From assembly GCA_030849805.1 (NCBI GenBank), contig JASANZ010002075.1:1-42282 (forward strand): DNA of 42,282 nt, in the 5' to 3' direction. Under the pieces are notes generated by a model. The model did not search any database. It was not told the origin of the DNA and saw only the letters and a list, made by a program, of their open reading frames with translations. The translations under genes and the position numbers were made by a program. Positions 8,221-17,931 of the stretch are shown piece by piece. The first letter of the stretch is position 1. The number at the start of each line of letters is the position of its first letter. This DNA comes from Sergeia podlipaevii (lineage: Eukaryota; Euglenozoa; Kinetoplastea; Trypanosomatida; Trypanosomatidae).

Positions 8221-9159
8221 CTTTACTTACAAGCTATAAAATGCGGTATGGTACCCTGTGAGTTGATGCTTGTGAATGTATATATGTAGGTGATTCGTGT
8301 CGATGAATCACGTGCTTGCGATCAGCGTTGGTAGAAAGAGCTCAAACTACTGTTTATTTGAAAAGGGGAAAAAAAACACAAAAAGACAGATTCAAAGAAA
8401 ATAAAAAGAGTTATGAAGCGCAAGACACAAATGTTCACAATAGATGAGATAAAGCAAAAGAGTTATCATATCTCAACGCAATAAAAAAAAGTTTAATGAG
8501 ATTTTGTGAATATATAATGTGTGTATATTTGATAAGTATAGATATTGATATAGTGAATGCAATACTCCCCTCAAAGTTGGGCAAAAAAAAGGTCCGTTTC
8601 CCAAATTGAGTAAAAGAAGGAAACTAATATTTTGTATGCAGAGGCACACGGGAAGATAAATATTTTTGAGGTGTTTTACAGGCTGTCAGTTGGCACTGCT
8701 CTGCTCCCATTTTCTTCGCATTGTTTCCAGAATGAAGACGTCATCTGCCTGATACACGTTTGAACACAAATATGCGATGCACGCAACACTGATCTCCTTT
8801 ACATTTTCATTTTTCCCCCCTAAGAGATGGGGTCTATGCATAGATATAAATTTGTATTCGCTTTTGACGCTGCATATTTATATTGCCCACACTTTGCGTT
8901 CATTTTTTTTTTTTTGTACTGACACACATGTATGAAGATGATTGACACCCAGCACTGGAACGCTAGTGATGGGTCGAATTCATTTTTGCCGCAGTCGAAC
9001 TACCTACGGGGAAATCAAAAAGAGAAGGGGACGCTACCCACCAAACACTGTTCCTAGCAGAGAAGATACGTCTCGAATGAAAAACAAATAAAAAGAGGAA
9101 CTCATTGCGCATGCCAGGAAGAGAAAAAGAAAGCTCCCACGCGCTCCGCGAGTGCACCC
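8221..9159. other. Long spacer, no gene seen
   Basis: 940 bases. A-rich stretch at 8361-8412 is a likely splice tract for the MGC gene. A T13 run on the plus strand is at 8903-8915. The part next to 9159 is less AT-rich and belongs to the 3' UTR of the deacetylase gene. Frames present are short and low complexity. Confidence 0.65.
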
Positions 9160-10452
9160 TTACATGTGCGAGACCGAAGGCTTAAGAAGTCTGTATTTCC
9201 CGTGTGATGTCCATTGGCCATGGATCATGCGCCTCTCAATGGTGTTGAGGTCAGAATTGAGAAGAAGTATGTTGGCGCGCTTACCAGCTTCAATAGAACC
9301 CACGTCGGATAAACGAGCAATACGAGCGGGTGCGGTGGCGGTGTGCTGGCAGGCAGAAACAACATCCACACGAAACAGTGAAATCAGGTTAAAGAACTGG
9401 TCAGCCAGCGTGCTGGTGCCGCCGGCAAGCGTCGCAGATGGGCGTCCAGAAGCATCACACAGGCAGCAGCCACCCTCCGCACGGACGACACTGTCACGGC
9501 CATTGTACACCACATGCTTGCCAGGGCGATTCTCGGATATGCAGTCAGTGATAATTGCCACGTCCTCAGTCTTGCGTGCGGAGAGAACCGCCTGCACAGT
9601 GACCGCATCAAGATGAATCAGGTCAGCAATCATCTCCACAGTCGGAGGCTTAGCGCCTTCGTATATTGGCGCTTTCGGATAGCGCGGGCATAAAGCTGCA
9701 TTTAGGAGAGAAATGTTACGGTGGTGAAATGTCATAACGTTGCACATGTGAGTTACATGGAGCTTTTCTTCCTCCGATGTTGCTAAACGTAACGCTCCCA
9801 TTATTTCAGACTTTGTAGCGACGCGGTCATGACCAAGCGAGGGGCGGACTTTGATGGAGAGCAAATGCTTAATTTTCTCATATCCGTCCGCTGCATCCAC
9901 GTGTGGCGAAATGGTCATCACCTTCATCGATGGCATCGACGCACACAACTGCCTGAATTGCGAAAAGGAAAAGCGAGTATTGCACGAGGGGAGGCCACCA
10001 CGGTCGTGGATCACAGGTCCTTCAGCGTGGATGCCACCAAGAATGCAGCAGTCGAGAATGTACTTCCCCACCCTCTTCTCAACCTCTTCAATGCACTTCC
10101 GCACCAGCCCCTTGTGTGAGTCTGAGAAGATAAGGGATGCTAGTGTGGTGAGTGTCCCACAGCGCGCGAGTTCGCGTTGGGAGTACTCCGGATTGGTCCA
10201 GTGGCCAATAACGTCAGGGGTCCCGCCAAGGCCATGATTATGGATGTCAACGAAGCCAGGAATGATAAAGCCACCCTCAACTACCTTAACTTCTGGGTTG
10301 GAGAAGTGTGCTGCAAGATCCTTCTCTGTTGGGAGAGGTACGGTGTTATCGTAGACGGCAGTAATAACGTCCTTGACAACTACCACGCACCCACCATAAA
10401 GCACCTCCTTTGGCGTTACAATGTTTCCCTTGATCACAGTAACCTCTGTCAT
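9160..10452 (-). CDS. nagA: N-acetylglucosamine-6-phosphate deacetylase
   Basis: A 430-aa amidohydrolase that removes acetate from GlcNAc-6-phosphate to give glucosamine-6-phosphate, feeding amino-sugar salvage into glycolysis. Visible family features: GFIIPGFVDIHNHG with the H-x-H metal motif (71, 73); metal ligand Glu in HAEGP (144); His in SLGHD (208) and THMCN (235); substrate-binding H-x-x-N area; catalytic Asp in IITDC (303); and the closing IEAGKRANI. Start chosen at 10452 (MTEVTVIKGN), the first ATG after the predicted splice AG at 10553-10552. The C-terminus is SHM, which fits the S/A/C-K/R/H-L/M peroxisomal type 1 signal, so glycosomal import is likely. Length is slightly above the bacterial enzymes. 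Confidence 0.93.
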   Translation of the reverse strand: MTEVTVIKGNIVTPKEVLYGGCVVVVKDVITAVYDNTVPLPTEKDLAAHFSNPEVKVVEGGFIIPGFVDIHNHGLGGTPDVIGHWTNPEYSQRELARCGTLTTLASLIFSDSHKGLVRKCIEEVEKRVGKYILDCCILGGIHAEGPVIHDRGGLPSCNTRFSFSQFRQLCASMPSMKVMTISPHVDAADGYEKIKHLLSIKVRPSLGHDRVATKSEIMGALRLATSEEEKLHVTHMCNVMTFHHRNISLLNAALCPRYPKAPIYEGAKPPTVEMIADLIHLDAVTVQAVLSARKTEDVAIITDCISENRPGKHVVYNGRDSVVRAEGGCCLCDASGRPSATLAGGTSTLADQFFNLISLFRVDVVSACQHTATAPARIARLSDVGSIEAGKRANILLLNSDLNTIERRMIHGQWTSHGKYRLLKPSVSHM

Positions 10453-10814
10453 TGAAAAAAATATCTTCGCGGATGCACTTGCAAACAATACTAAGCTTCC
10501 AGTACACACAACAATAATAAGGACGTTAAGATGTGTATAACAACTATGTGACTAAAAAAATGGAGTAAAAAAAAGGACTGAAGAAACAGTTATAAAGGCT
10601 TGCAACGTGAAACAATTGCTATGGTTTAGGGCATAGATGACGTTCCTCCTGGATTATAAAAAAAAAAAATGCATTCACTTGGCATCCATCACAATGACAA
10701 TTAAAAATGCGACTAGCAAACGCCTCGACCTCGTATCCCTCCACAGCTTCGTGGAATAAAAAAATATATATCAACTCATATACCATTTTACGAGGATCAC
10801 TCCAACAATTGCAG

Positions 10815-10858
<44 letters not shown>

Positions 10859-11736
10859 TGTGTTCGCGCTAAAAAGGAAAAGGAGGAGCACCCATGTTTA
10901 TTACGGTTTTTGATTTTTCCGTATAGAGTACGTATACAACAGAGTACAACGCTATTCCACAAGAGAAAATATAGCTATATTGGGACACACATCAAACAAA
11001 AACAGAAGAAACACAACTGATAACTAGTCAGACGTACTACTATAATAATACTCTGGCCTTGGCTACGCTAATTTTTTAATGATGAAAAAGGGGAGGCCTC
11101 TACACGTGTGTTTCATACTAGCCCATTCGCATAAAATTTCCCAGGGCTCTCCTTTTCGGTGAGAAACGCACTTCTTCATTTACTCTTCTGTTCCTCCCCC
11201 TTTCTTAATTTCACCAAAAAAAAAGCCCATCTTTGAATCCAAATATGAGGCTGTCCTCCCTGATATAGACCAAGTGGAAAAAGCGAAATTATTTATTTTC
11301 TTTAATAAAAAAAAAGGACGTACAATATCGCGTAGTGACAGCAGGAGATAAAAGAAAAAAAAGAGTATCACACACACGTTAGAGCACCGTTAACAACGCC
11401 GAAAGATGTGTTACAACAACAAACACACGGAACCCAAAAGTGACAATAATGCAGTGGCAACGCCTTTGTATTTTTCGTTGGCGCGCAAAAGGAGGTGAAT
11501 ACAGATATATATGAGCCGTGCGTAGAACACACAAATATGATAGAGAAATAGATACTTCGACATGCAACAATTGAAAAGGGTGTAGACTTCGTCACCAACA
11601 GTAAATGAAGGGAAAAAAAATGGTAAAAGCAACTTCAGCACTAAACTAGCCTCCTTTTCTGTTTTACCAGCAGGACAGCGCGATGCGACTAAAACGATCA
11701 CTTGTATATCTGTTGCCCAGCATGTAGGCAGGTGCT
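10453..11736. other. Longest spacer: PUF 3' UTR and nagA 5' region
   Basis: 1,284 bases without a believable gene. It holds the (TG)18 microsatellite, an A8 run at about 10567-10574 used as the nagA pyrimidine tract, and several A8-A11 runs near 11215 and 11310. The frames here are translations of the dinucleotide repeat or of T runs. Most is probably the 3' UTR of the PUF gene. Confidence 0.7.
10819..10854. repeat. (TG)18 dinucleotide microsatellite
   Basis: Thirty-six bases of uninterrupted TG on the plus strand, so (CA)18 in the transcript, flanked by TGTTTG variants on both sides. CA-repeats are common in trypanosome untranslated regions. Confidence 0.95.
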
Positions 11737-13437
11737 TTACATTTGAAAATAATCAGGAGGTGGCTTGTTTGAGGGGGACGAGTGAATCATATTCATCGCG
11801 GTATAAGGTGGAGCTGGCTGTGAGTTGTGGATTCCAATAAGCTGTTGCGTACCTTGGAGCATAAAAGGCATAGGGTTCATCATTTGCTGTGACTGGAAGA
11901 ATGATGCCATATCTGACGGTGGCGGTACATTCGTAAAGGTAAGCTGCTGTCCCATAGAACCATCAGACGACATCACCTGAATCGCCGTTGGAATGTTAGA
12001 CATGAAGGGCATATTCATAGAACTGTCCTGGTGCGGTATTGGGGCCGCGGTTGCAGCAGCTGTATTGGCGGTATCCTTCTTCTTGGACTGCTTTCGTGCG
12101 GTTTCACGATGTCTTCGGGACAACTTTGTCTCTATCCTCACACCGTAAGGCGAGTTCTTAAGAAGATCCTGCAAAGGCAAAATGGAATCTCTAAGCTGCG
12201 CAAACTGCGTGTCATCGGAAGCGGTCGATATGGCTGTTTGAATGACATAGTTTGCGTAGCTGTCCGTTAACAACTTTGGTAGTGCCTGGGGCTCCGTGAG
12301 CTCATCCACAAGAAGTTGTCTCACATCCGAAGATGCAGTCTTGAGGCACTTCTCAATCACGTTGCTACTGAACTTGTTACACGACAGATCAGCCACATGG
12401 TGTAGCATCTGCCGAATGATCTGATTCGTGTAGTTCGGTGCACTGCCACCCTCTGCGTCGGTGTCCGTCACACCTCCAATGTCGCGTTGCCTATCTAAGA
12501 TGAACTGAATCACATAATTGCCAAAAGGGTCTCGAACAAGCTTCAGCACGTTGCTTAGCACTTTGTTTATAATTTGTGCGTGATACGGCTCTGGAGCCCA
12601 CTGAAGACATTTCTGAATGATGCAGCAGCCCTGACGACTCTTGCAAATATCGATGCAGTTGTGCTCTATTGGCACATAAATCGCCTTGTGAATCGCGAGC
12701 GCACGCGTCTTCTGCTCGTCATCTCCTGCCTCTTGCGCTAAGCGCTTGAACTTCCCAGATACCATTAGTTTAGCAAGAGAGTGGTTTCCATTGATATCCT
12801 TAGCAAGCTCCATAATCGACGGAGATGTGGCTGCCACGAATTGCTCGAACTCATCAACCGTTGTCAAGCAGTCGACAATGCGCTGCGAGACTCGTGCGCC
12901 GTTGGTGTTACAGCATAGAGGCACCAGTCCGTCGCCGAGGTGCTGAATTAGCAACATCAGCTCCGATTGCCCCTCTTTTAATGTCTCGACATGCAATTCC
13001 GCTGCGGCATGACCAGTCGCTAGCAAAGGAACAATCTGTTGCATCACTTCACTCCCATTAGGGTCCACCGCCAACTCCCATGAGCAAGCAATTGCCTCGT
13101 GCACAAACATGTCCCTAAAGTGCCTCCTCTCGTCACGAACGTCGGCTCCCGCAACGCTAGCCTCCTCCTGAACACTGCGACACATGTCCACTACCTTGAG
13201 CGCGTCCCTTAACCCATTAGAACTCTGCATACACTGCGCAATAAGCTGATGAATTTTACCAACATCTGTATCTACCGTCTGTGTATCACTAGACGTTAGT
13301 GCATTGACAGTGGTGCTCTGACGCTCCTGTATTTGCGCCTCAAGTGCCTTGATGCTCGCATCCACCTCTGAAAGCTTCTTCAAGATCTCCTGCCGCTGTG
13401 CGTAGAGCGCATTCAGTGTATCGTCTTCTGTAGACAT
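11737..13437 (-). CDS. Pumilio/PUF RNA-binding protein
   Basis: A 566-aa cytoplasmic-type RNA-binding protein. An N-terminal coiled coil (about 7-40) precedes PUF repeats spread over about 105-440. Base-contacting positions are clear in the C-terminal repeats: CCIIQ (271-275), NYVIQ (307-311), SNVIE (358-362), NYVIQ (396-400), followed by a capping half-repeat YGVRIETK. With the known PUF code (C/S..Q for A, N..Q for U, S..E for G) these four read 5'-UGUA-3', the canonical core. The upstream repeats (NGSEVMQQ, NGARVSQR, NGNHSLAK) are less standard. The tail is Ala/Met/Gln/Pro-rich and probably disordered. Which numbered trypanosome PUF it is cannot be decided. Start at 13437 (MSTEDD); the codons further upstream look like leader. 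PUF proteins control mRNA stability or translation, the main regulation level in these organisms. Confidence 0.92.
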   Translation of the reverse strand: MSTEDDTLNALYAQRQEILKKLSEVDASIKALEAQIQERQSTTVNALTSSDTQTVDTDVGKIHQLIAQCMQSSNGLRDALKVVDMCRSVQEEASVAGADVRDERRHFRDMFVHEAIACSWELAVDPNGSEVMQQIVPLLATGHAAAELHVETLKEGQSELMLLIQHLGDGLVPLCCNTNGARVSQRIVDCLTTVDEFEQFVAATSPSIMELAKDINGNHSLAKLMVSGKFKRLAQEAGDDEQKTRALAIHKAIYVPIEHNCIDICKSRQGCCIIQKCLQWAPEPYHAQIINKVLSNVLKLVRDPFGNYVIQFILDRQRDIGGVTDTDAEGGSAPNYTNQIIRQMLHHVADLSCNKFSSNVIEKCLKTASSDVRQLLVDELTEPQALPKLLTDSYANYVIQTAISTASDDTQFAQLRDSILPLQDLLKNSPYGVRIETKLSRRHRETARKQSKKKDTANTAAATAAPIPHQDSSMNMPFMSNIPTAIQVMSSDGSMGQQLTFTNVPPPSDMASFFQSQQMMNPMPFMLQGTQQLIGIHNSQPAPPYTAMNMIHSSPSNKPPPDYFQM

Positions 13438-14039
13438 ATTGTCGCAAACTACTTTACGCCTACGTGTTCCAAGCTTTAAAGTGAAACCAGAAAACAGAGA
13501 GGGCTTTCTGTACGCAAACGCGAAGCTCCAAGATAGCAAATGTCAAGTTGTTTACTCCTCTTTAACACGAATGCAGAGGTGTGTATGTGTGGTGCACGTG
13601 TATGGTATTCCTTTCACTTTTCGTAAAATTATCCCAAATTGTGAATTACAACAGAAAATGAAATTTGTAACAAGAGAAAAGGCAGAAAATGAGCGATCAA
13701 AAAAAAAAAAAAATCATTGGAGTAGTAGCAGCAGCACTTCTGTATACATATCATTAGTAGATAAAAATGGTAACGTCTTCAATAACTCAAATGTGCGCTT
13801 TGCCGCTATATATAGAGAGAGATTTGGGCATTTTCTAAAAACGTGGATTCTGAAAAAAAAAAATATTTTGAAGTGAGAATGTTAAAGAAAAAGGTGATGT
13901 TCCTTGTAGTGGCATCTTCTTATGTACTCAAATTGTTTTGATGATAAGCAGACAAACTTTTGTATTTTTTTTTTTAAGCAATTCGTGTCCTTGGAATAAA
14001 ATAAAAAGAAAAATAACTTCACAATGAAAGAATTATCTT
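13438..14039. other. Spacer between ribulokinase and PUF genes
   Basis: Carries the PUF splice region and the ribulokinase 3' UTR, with T-rich and A-rich runs at 13850-13865 and 13960-13975. No gene seen. Confidence 0.7.
13699..13713 (-). promoter_or_regulatory. Polypyrimidine tract upstream of the PUF gene
   Basis: Fifteen T in a row on the minus strand. The next AG is at 13618-13617, leaving a 5' UTR of about 180 bases. Confidence 0.5.
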
Positions 14040-15773
14040 CTACTGCATGACTTTTCCTTCACACTCCGTCTCAATTGATTTTGCAAGAACCAAGTATCGC
14101 TGGTACAACTTATCATACACTCCAACCTCTTTCTCATCGGGCATATATACAGTAGAAAGTCCACTAGCCATCTGGCGCTGCGCCGCTGGAATAGTCTTAT
14201 ACACACCAGCGGCTGTTGCAGCCGCGATGGCTGCACCAAGGGCACACACCTGACTACTCTTGCACACTTTGATCGGTACGTTGAGAACGTTTGCAAGTAT
14301 CTGAACGACAAAGGGGGCCTTTTTCGCCAGTCCCCCAACAGCCATAACATCGTCGATGAGGACGCCTTCCCGGCGAAATTGCTCAACAATTGCACGTGAC
14401 CCAAACGCGGTTGCTTCCACCAGCGCACGAAAGACAGCTGGGGCGTCGCTGCCTAACGTCAGTCCATGAATCGCAGCCTTAAGGTTCTGATTTGCAAACG
14501 GGGTACGCCTCCCATTGAGCCAGTCAAGAGCCAACACTGTGCTGTACGAGGGATCCACGAGAGCTGCCTGTGTGCCAAGGTGAGAGAGCAAATTAGCGTG
14601 TAGTACAAGTTCCACTTTCTGGGCTGTTTCCAAACCAATCTCTGAGCTGGCCAAAAGAACGTCCCGTACAGGTGTTGCAATCAAGCGATAAAACCACGCA
14701 AAAACGTCTCCATAGGCGGACTGACCCGCCTCGAGGCCAATCATTCCAGGAATAATAGACCCATCGGCCTGCCCACAAATGCCACGCACACAGCCATTGT
14801 GTCCAATATGCTCAGTCGAGGGGTCCAGTACTATCATGTCGCAAGTCGATGTGCCCATCACACGAACAAGCGAAAATGGCGCTATGCCGGCACCAATCGC
14901 CCCCATGTGTGCATCAATAGCGCCGCCAGCTACTACCACATTCCTCGGCAGCCCGAATATGTCTGCAAAATAGGGGGAAATAACTCCAACAGGCCTATCA
15001 GTCGTGCAAACGTCGTTTGTCATGCGAGAGCGGAGTTCGCCAAGGAGGGGGTGTATCTGTGCAAAAAAATCAGCAGGAGGATATCCACCCCATTTTACAT
15101 TCCACATCGCCTTATGGCCGGCCGCACACTGACTACGCACTAACTTGTCAAAATCGGTCACCCCACATAAATGGGCTGGTAACCACTCACAGCATTCTAC
15201 AACTCCATACGCAGCAGCGGCTACTTCGGGATCGTGCTTGAGCACGTGCAGCGCCTTGGACCAGAACCACTCGGACGAATAGGTGCCACCACAGAACGAT
15301 GTGTAGTCGGGGTCATTTTTGTGCGCAGCTTCGTTGATCTCCGCTGCCTCATTAACAGACACATGATCCTTCCAAAGCATAAACATGGCGTTAGGATTGG
15401 TGGTAAACGTATCGCACATCGCTAAGGGGTTGCACTTCTTGTCAACGAAGCATGGAGTGCTTCCCGTCGTGGTGGTGCACAGGCCTACTACACGACTAAC
15501 TGTCGACTGGTCCACATCGGAGAGCAGCGCATGAAGCACTTCCTTGGCGGAGTCAAGGTAGTCCTGGGGGTGAACCCGGTACTGTTCGCACTTGGGGTCA
15601 CAGAAGCGTCCAGTGGCGTATAAAGCATACCGCGATTCCGCCGAGGCAACCTCTTCGCCATTGACTGCACAAACCAACACGGCACGAACGGACTCTGTTC
15701 CGTAGTCCAGTCCAATGACAAGTGGGTTACTCCACTGTTTCCCTGACTCCATCACTTCGCCGCTTCCAGGCAT
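14040..15773 (-). CDS. araB: L-ribulokinase (FGGY family, AraB type)
   Basis: A 577-aa sugar kinase that phosphorylates ribulose, close in length to bacterial AraB (about 566). It matches the AraB pattern end to end: GLDYGTESVRAVLV (21-34) phosphate-binding start; TTTGSTPCFVD; NPNAMFMLWKDH; GGTYSSEWFWSK; CEWLPAHLCG; CAAGHKAMWN...WGGYPP; GGAIDAHMGAIGAG with the catalytic Asp; VMGTSTCDMIV; CGQADGSIIPGMIGLEAGQSAYGD; LDWLNGRRTP; and VMAVGGLAKKAPF. ATG at 15773 is the first ATG after the predicted splice AG (15869-15868). No arabinose isomerase or epimerase gene is nearby. The family is bacterial in character, so an old transfer into kinetoplastids is likely. No glycosomal signal is seen. Confidence 0.94.
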   Translation of the reverse strand: MPGSGEVMESGKQWSNPLVIGLDYGTESVRAVLVCAVNGEEVASAESRYALYATGRFCDPKCEQYRVHPQDYLDSAKEVLHALLSDVDQSTVSRVVGLCTTTTGSTPCFVDKKCNPLAMCDTFTTNPNAMFMLWKDHVSVNEAAEINEAAHKNDPDYTSFCGGTYSSEWFWSKALHVLKHDPEVAAAAYGVVECCEWLPAHLCGVTDFDKLVRSQCAAGHKAMWNVKWGGYPPADFFAQIHPLLGELRSRMTNDVCTTDRPVGVISPYFADIFGLPRNVVVAGGAIDAHMGAIGAGIAPFSLVRVMGTSTCDMIVLDPSTEHIGHNGCVRGICGQADGSIIPGMIGLEAGQSAYGDVFAWFYRLIATPVRDVLLASSEIGLETAQKVELVLHANLLSHLGTQAALVDPSYSTVLALDWLNGRRTPFANQNLKAAIHGLTLGSDAPAVFRALVEATAFGSRAIVEQFRREGVLIDDVMAVGGLAKKAPFVVQILANVLNVPIKVCKSSQVCALGAAIAAATAAGVYKTIPAAQRQMASGLSTVYMPDEKEVGVYDKLYQRYLVLAKSIETECEGKVMQ

Positions 15774-16375
15774 TTTCCCCGTTTTTTTTCTGTTGCTCTA
15801 TGACGAGACAATCTAAGATGGTTCAAGGTTGCCTCTCACAAGAAGTCTTTCTCCGAATATTCGGCTGCTGTTCAGTGTAGCAAAAAAAAAAAAAAAATGT
15901 GCGCCTTAGTGTGTGTGAACCCATTAAAAAAAGAAGGAAAGCAAAAAAAAAATAGAAAAAGGAGATATTTGTTCTACAAAGACAAACCATATTTTTTTTC
16001 TATTGGTAGCATTTTTGCGCAAAAGTAGAAAAAAAAGCATGCCAAACTGATGGCTTCAAGGATAAAACATAAAAAGACAAATAATGGCAATCGGTAGTAG
16101 CAGTGCATAGCAAAACACCTCCTAGCGTGAAAAGAGAAAAAAAGAGCGAATAGCAATGAATATAAGCAGCCGTGACAGAAAGTGAATACTATTCACAATT
16201 ATCCGGAAGGCCAACATAACATCGCGATTGCCATCACCGGAAAGAAAAAGGATATTCATTCCCTCTCATAAATAAATAAATAAATAGATAAAAGGAGAAT
16301 AGCTTCATCTTATGGCAGTCCACTCACTCCATTTCTCAACATCACTCAAAGACACAAATATCAGGCTCACACCAC
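15774..16375. other. Spacer with TAAA repeat
   Basis: AT-rich with poly-A runs at 15941-15952 and 15990-16035, and a (TAAA)n run at about 16269-16286 just past the stop of the SAP gene. No gene seen. Confidence 0.7.
15882..15896 (-). promoter_or_regulatory. Polypyrimidine tract upstream of the ribulokinase gene
   Basis: Fifteen T on the minus strand. First AG downstream at 15869-15868, with no ATG before the gene's start at 15773. Confidence 0.6.
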
Positions 16376-17353
16376 TCACATGCTACGACGACGCTTCAGG
16401 CTTATTTCATCAGTGTCACCAGCACTATGATGAGGGGATGTCGCTTGCCTAAAGATGCGAGAGCTGACATCTACAATGGCACCCCATAAGCTACGACTGC
16501 CTGTACTTGTACGCGAGGTGGCCGACTCGGCCAAGGAGACAGAGCGTAGCCTTGACTCTATCACAGTTGAAGATTTCGAAGGGAGACTAACATAATCAGC
16601 ATCGGTAAAAGGTGTGCTTGAAGACGTTTCACGCGATACCTCCTCTTCTAACTCATCAGCTGACATCTCCTCCTCAACAGCGGCCATCACCGCCGGTTCT
16701 GGAGATGCATGTTGCAGCATGGTGGCTCTCTCCAACTCCTCCTTGTGTGTCTGCAAGCGGAGTATCAGTGCAGCCTTTGCACCTGTAACAGGTAGCCCAT
16801 ACTCTCTGAGCTCCTCACGCAGGTCCGCCACCGAGGGACCTGTGTTTGCTGGCGATGCGCGGCGAGCATGCTGTGTCCGAGCTCGCCGAGTGGGCCGTTC
16901 CTTGTAGCTGCTGTCAGAATCGCTGTCGTCCTCCTCATCATCGTACTCTGTGCCTGAAGAAGACGATGACGATGATGGTGAGTCTGGGGACTCACTGTGT
17001 GTGTCTATGTACTGCTTCAAGCAAGTGCGGCAGTGCTTTAGCGCCGCGTTGAGACGGCTCGCCTGCAATGCAGTTCGTGGAAGTGCAAGTGTACCCGCCC
17101 CGTCAGCAAAGAGAAATCCATCATACGAAATTAAAAGAGAAGGATCAGCACGTACGCCTACACTGTCGCTTTGAGGTTTGCTATGAGTGTCAAGCACCTT
17201 GCCGCCACTGCTCCGCCTTTCACTTTCTGTAGAAGGAGTAATGTGTAACCTTGATAATCTGGATTGCCGTGTAGGGGGCGTACCAGTGAGGTCATTCAAC
17301 AGACTCTCATTTTCGTCTGCCACATATACTAGACGCCGCTTTACCGAGTCCAT
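16376..17353 (-). CDS. SAP-domain acidic protein, likely nuclear
   Basis: A 325-aa protein starting at ATG 17353 (MDSVKRRLVYVADENESLL); the frame continues upstream but without ATG. Residues 174-208 (SVADLREELREYGLPVTGAKAALILRL...) match the SAP helix-turn-helix that binds scaffold-attachment-like or bent DNA. Before it lies a Ser run and an acidic stretch (about 121-149), then a basic patch KERPTRRARTQHARR that could be a nuclear signal. The C-terminal third is Ser/Glu-rich and probably disordered, ending KRRRSM. A chromatin or DNA-repair role is plausible from the SAP domain but not shown. No catalytic domain is seen. Confidence 0.85.
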   Translation of the reverse strand: MDSVKRRLVYVADENESLLNDLTGTPPTRQSRLSRLHITPSTESERRSSGGKVLDTHSKPQSDSVGVRADPSLLISYDGFLFADGAGTLALPRTALQASRLNAALKHCRTCLKQYIDTHSESPDSPSSSSSSSGTEYDDEEDDSDSDSSYKERPTRRARTQHARRASPANTGPSVADLREELREYGLPVTGAKAALILRLQTHKEELERATMLQHASPEPAVMAAVEEEMSADELEEEVSRETSSSTPFTDADYVSLPSKSSTVIESRLRSVSLAESATSRTSTGSRSLWGAIVDVSSRIFRQATSPHHSAGDTDEISLKRRRSM

Positions 17354-17931
17354 CCAAACACAGAGATGCAAAATGAGTTGGTACTACGCTTGCCAGTACG
17401 AAATCTACTGCACGTTGTTACACGTTTCAACCAACTTTGTGGAGTTAGCCGTTGATTGGTTTCCAATGCAACAACAGGCTGATTATTTTTCAAGTCTATA
17501 GTACTCACTTTCCAAGAAGAAAGAAAGAGTAGCTGCCAAGTGGAAAAGTGGGAAGAAAAGCTGCTAGTAAGAAAGAAGTGTTATGCAAAAAGAAGCTCAG
17601 TAGTATTTTCGCAGTATAGCAACAGAAATGGCAAAGACGTAGATAAGTTAACTCCATTCTCTAAAGCGGATCCCCATCATGTAAAAGTAACTGCTGTCAG
17701 TTAAACGCATAGAACGAGTGAAATGTACTCATCCCTTTTAAATTGCAGCTTGAGCACGAATACTTGATTGCTTTTGCTTCTACTCGTCACTACAAATGTG
17801 TGATCTTCTTTTAGAATAAAAATAAAAATAACGATCATCATAATAGTAATAAAAAAAATAAGGTAGAAAAATAAGTTGGCAGGCATGTCGTTTCAGGCAG
17901 AATCTGATCGAAACGGATCCATTTGTTTCAC
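17354..17931. other. Spacer between TPR and SAP genes
   Basis: Purine-rich plus strand at 17512-17530 is the likely splice tract for the SAP mRNA. An A-rich stretch at 17815-17862 lies in the 3' UTR of the TPR gene. No gene seen. Confidence 0.7.

Noticed and set aside
10619..10962. Frames encoding His-Thr or Cys-Val runs
   Set aside because: They are translations of the (TG)18 microsatellite.
13439..13876. 145-codon plus-strand frame upstream of PUF
   Set aside because: Covers the PUF leader and the poly-T tract; product is low complexity and antisense.
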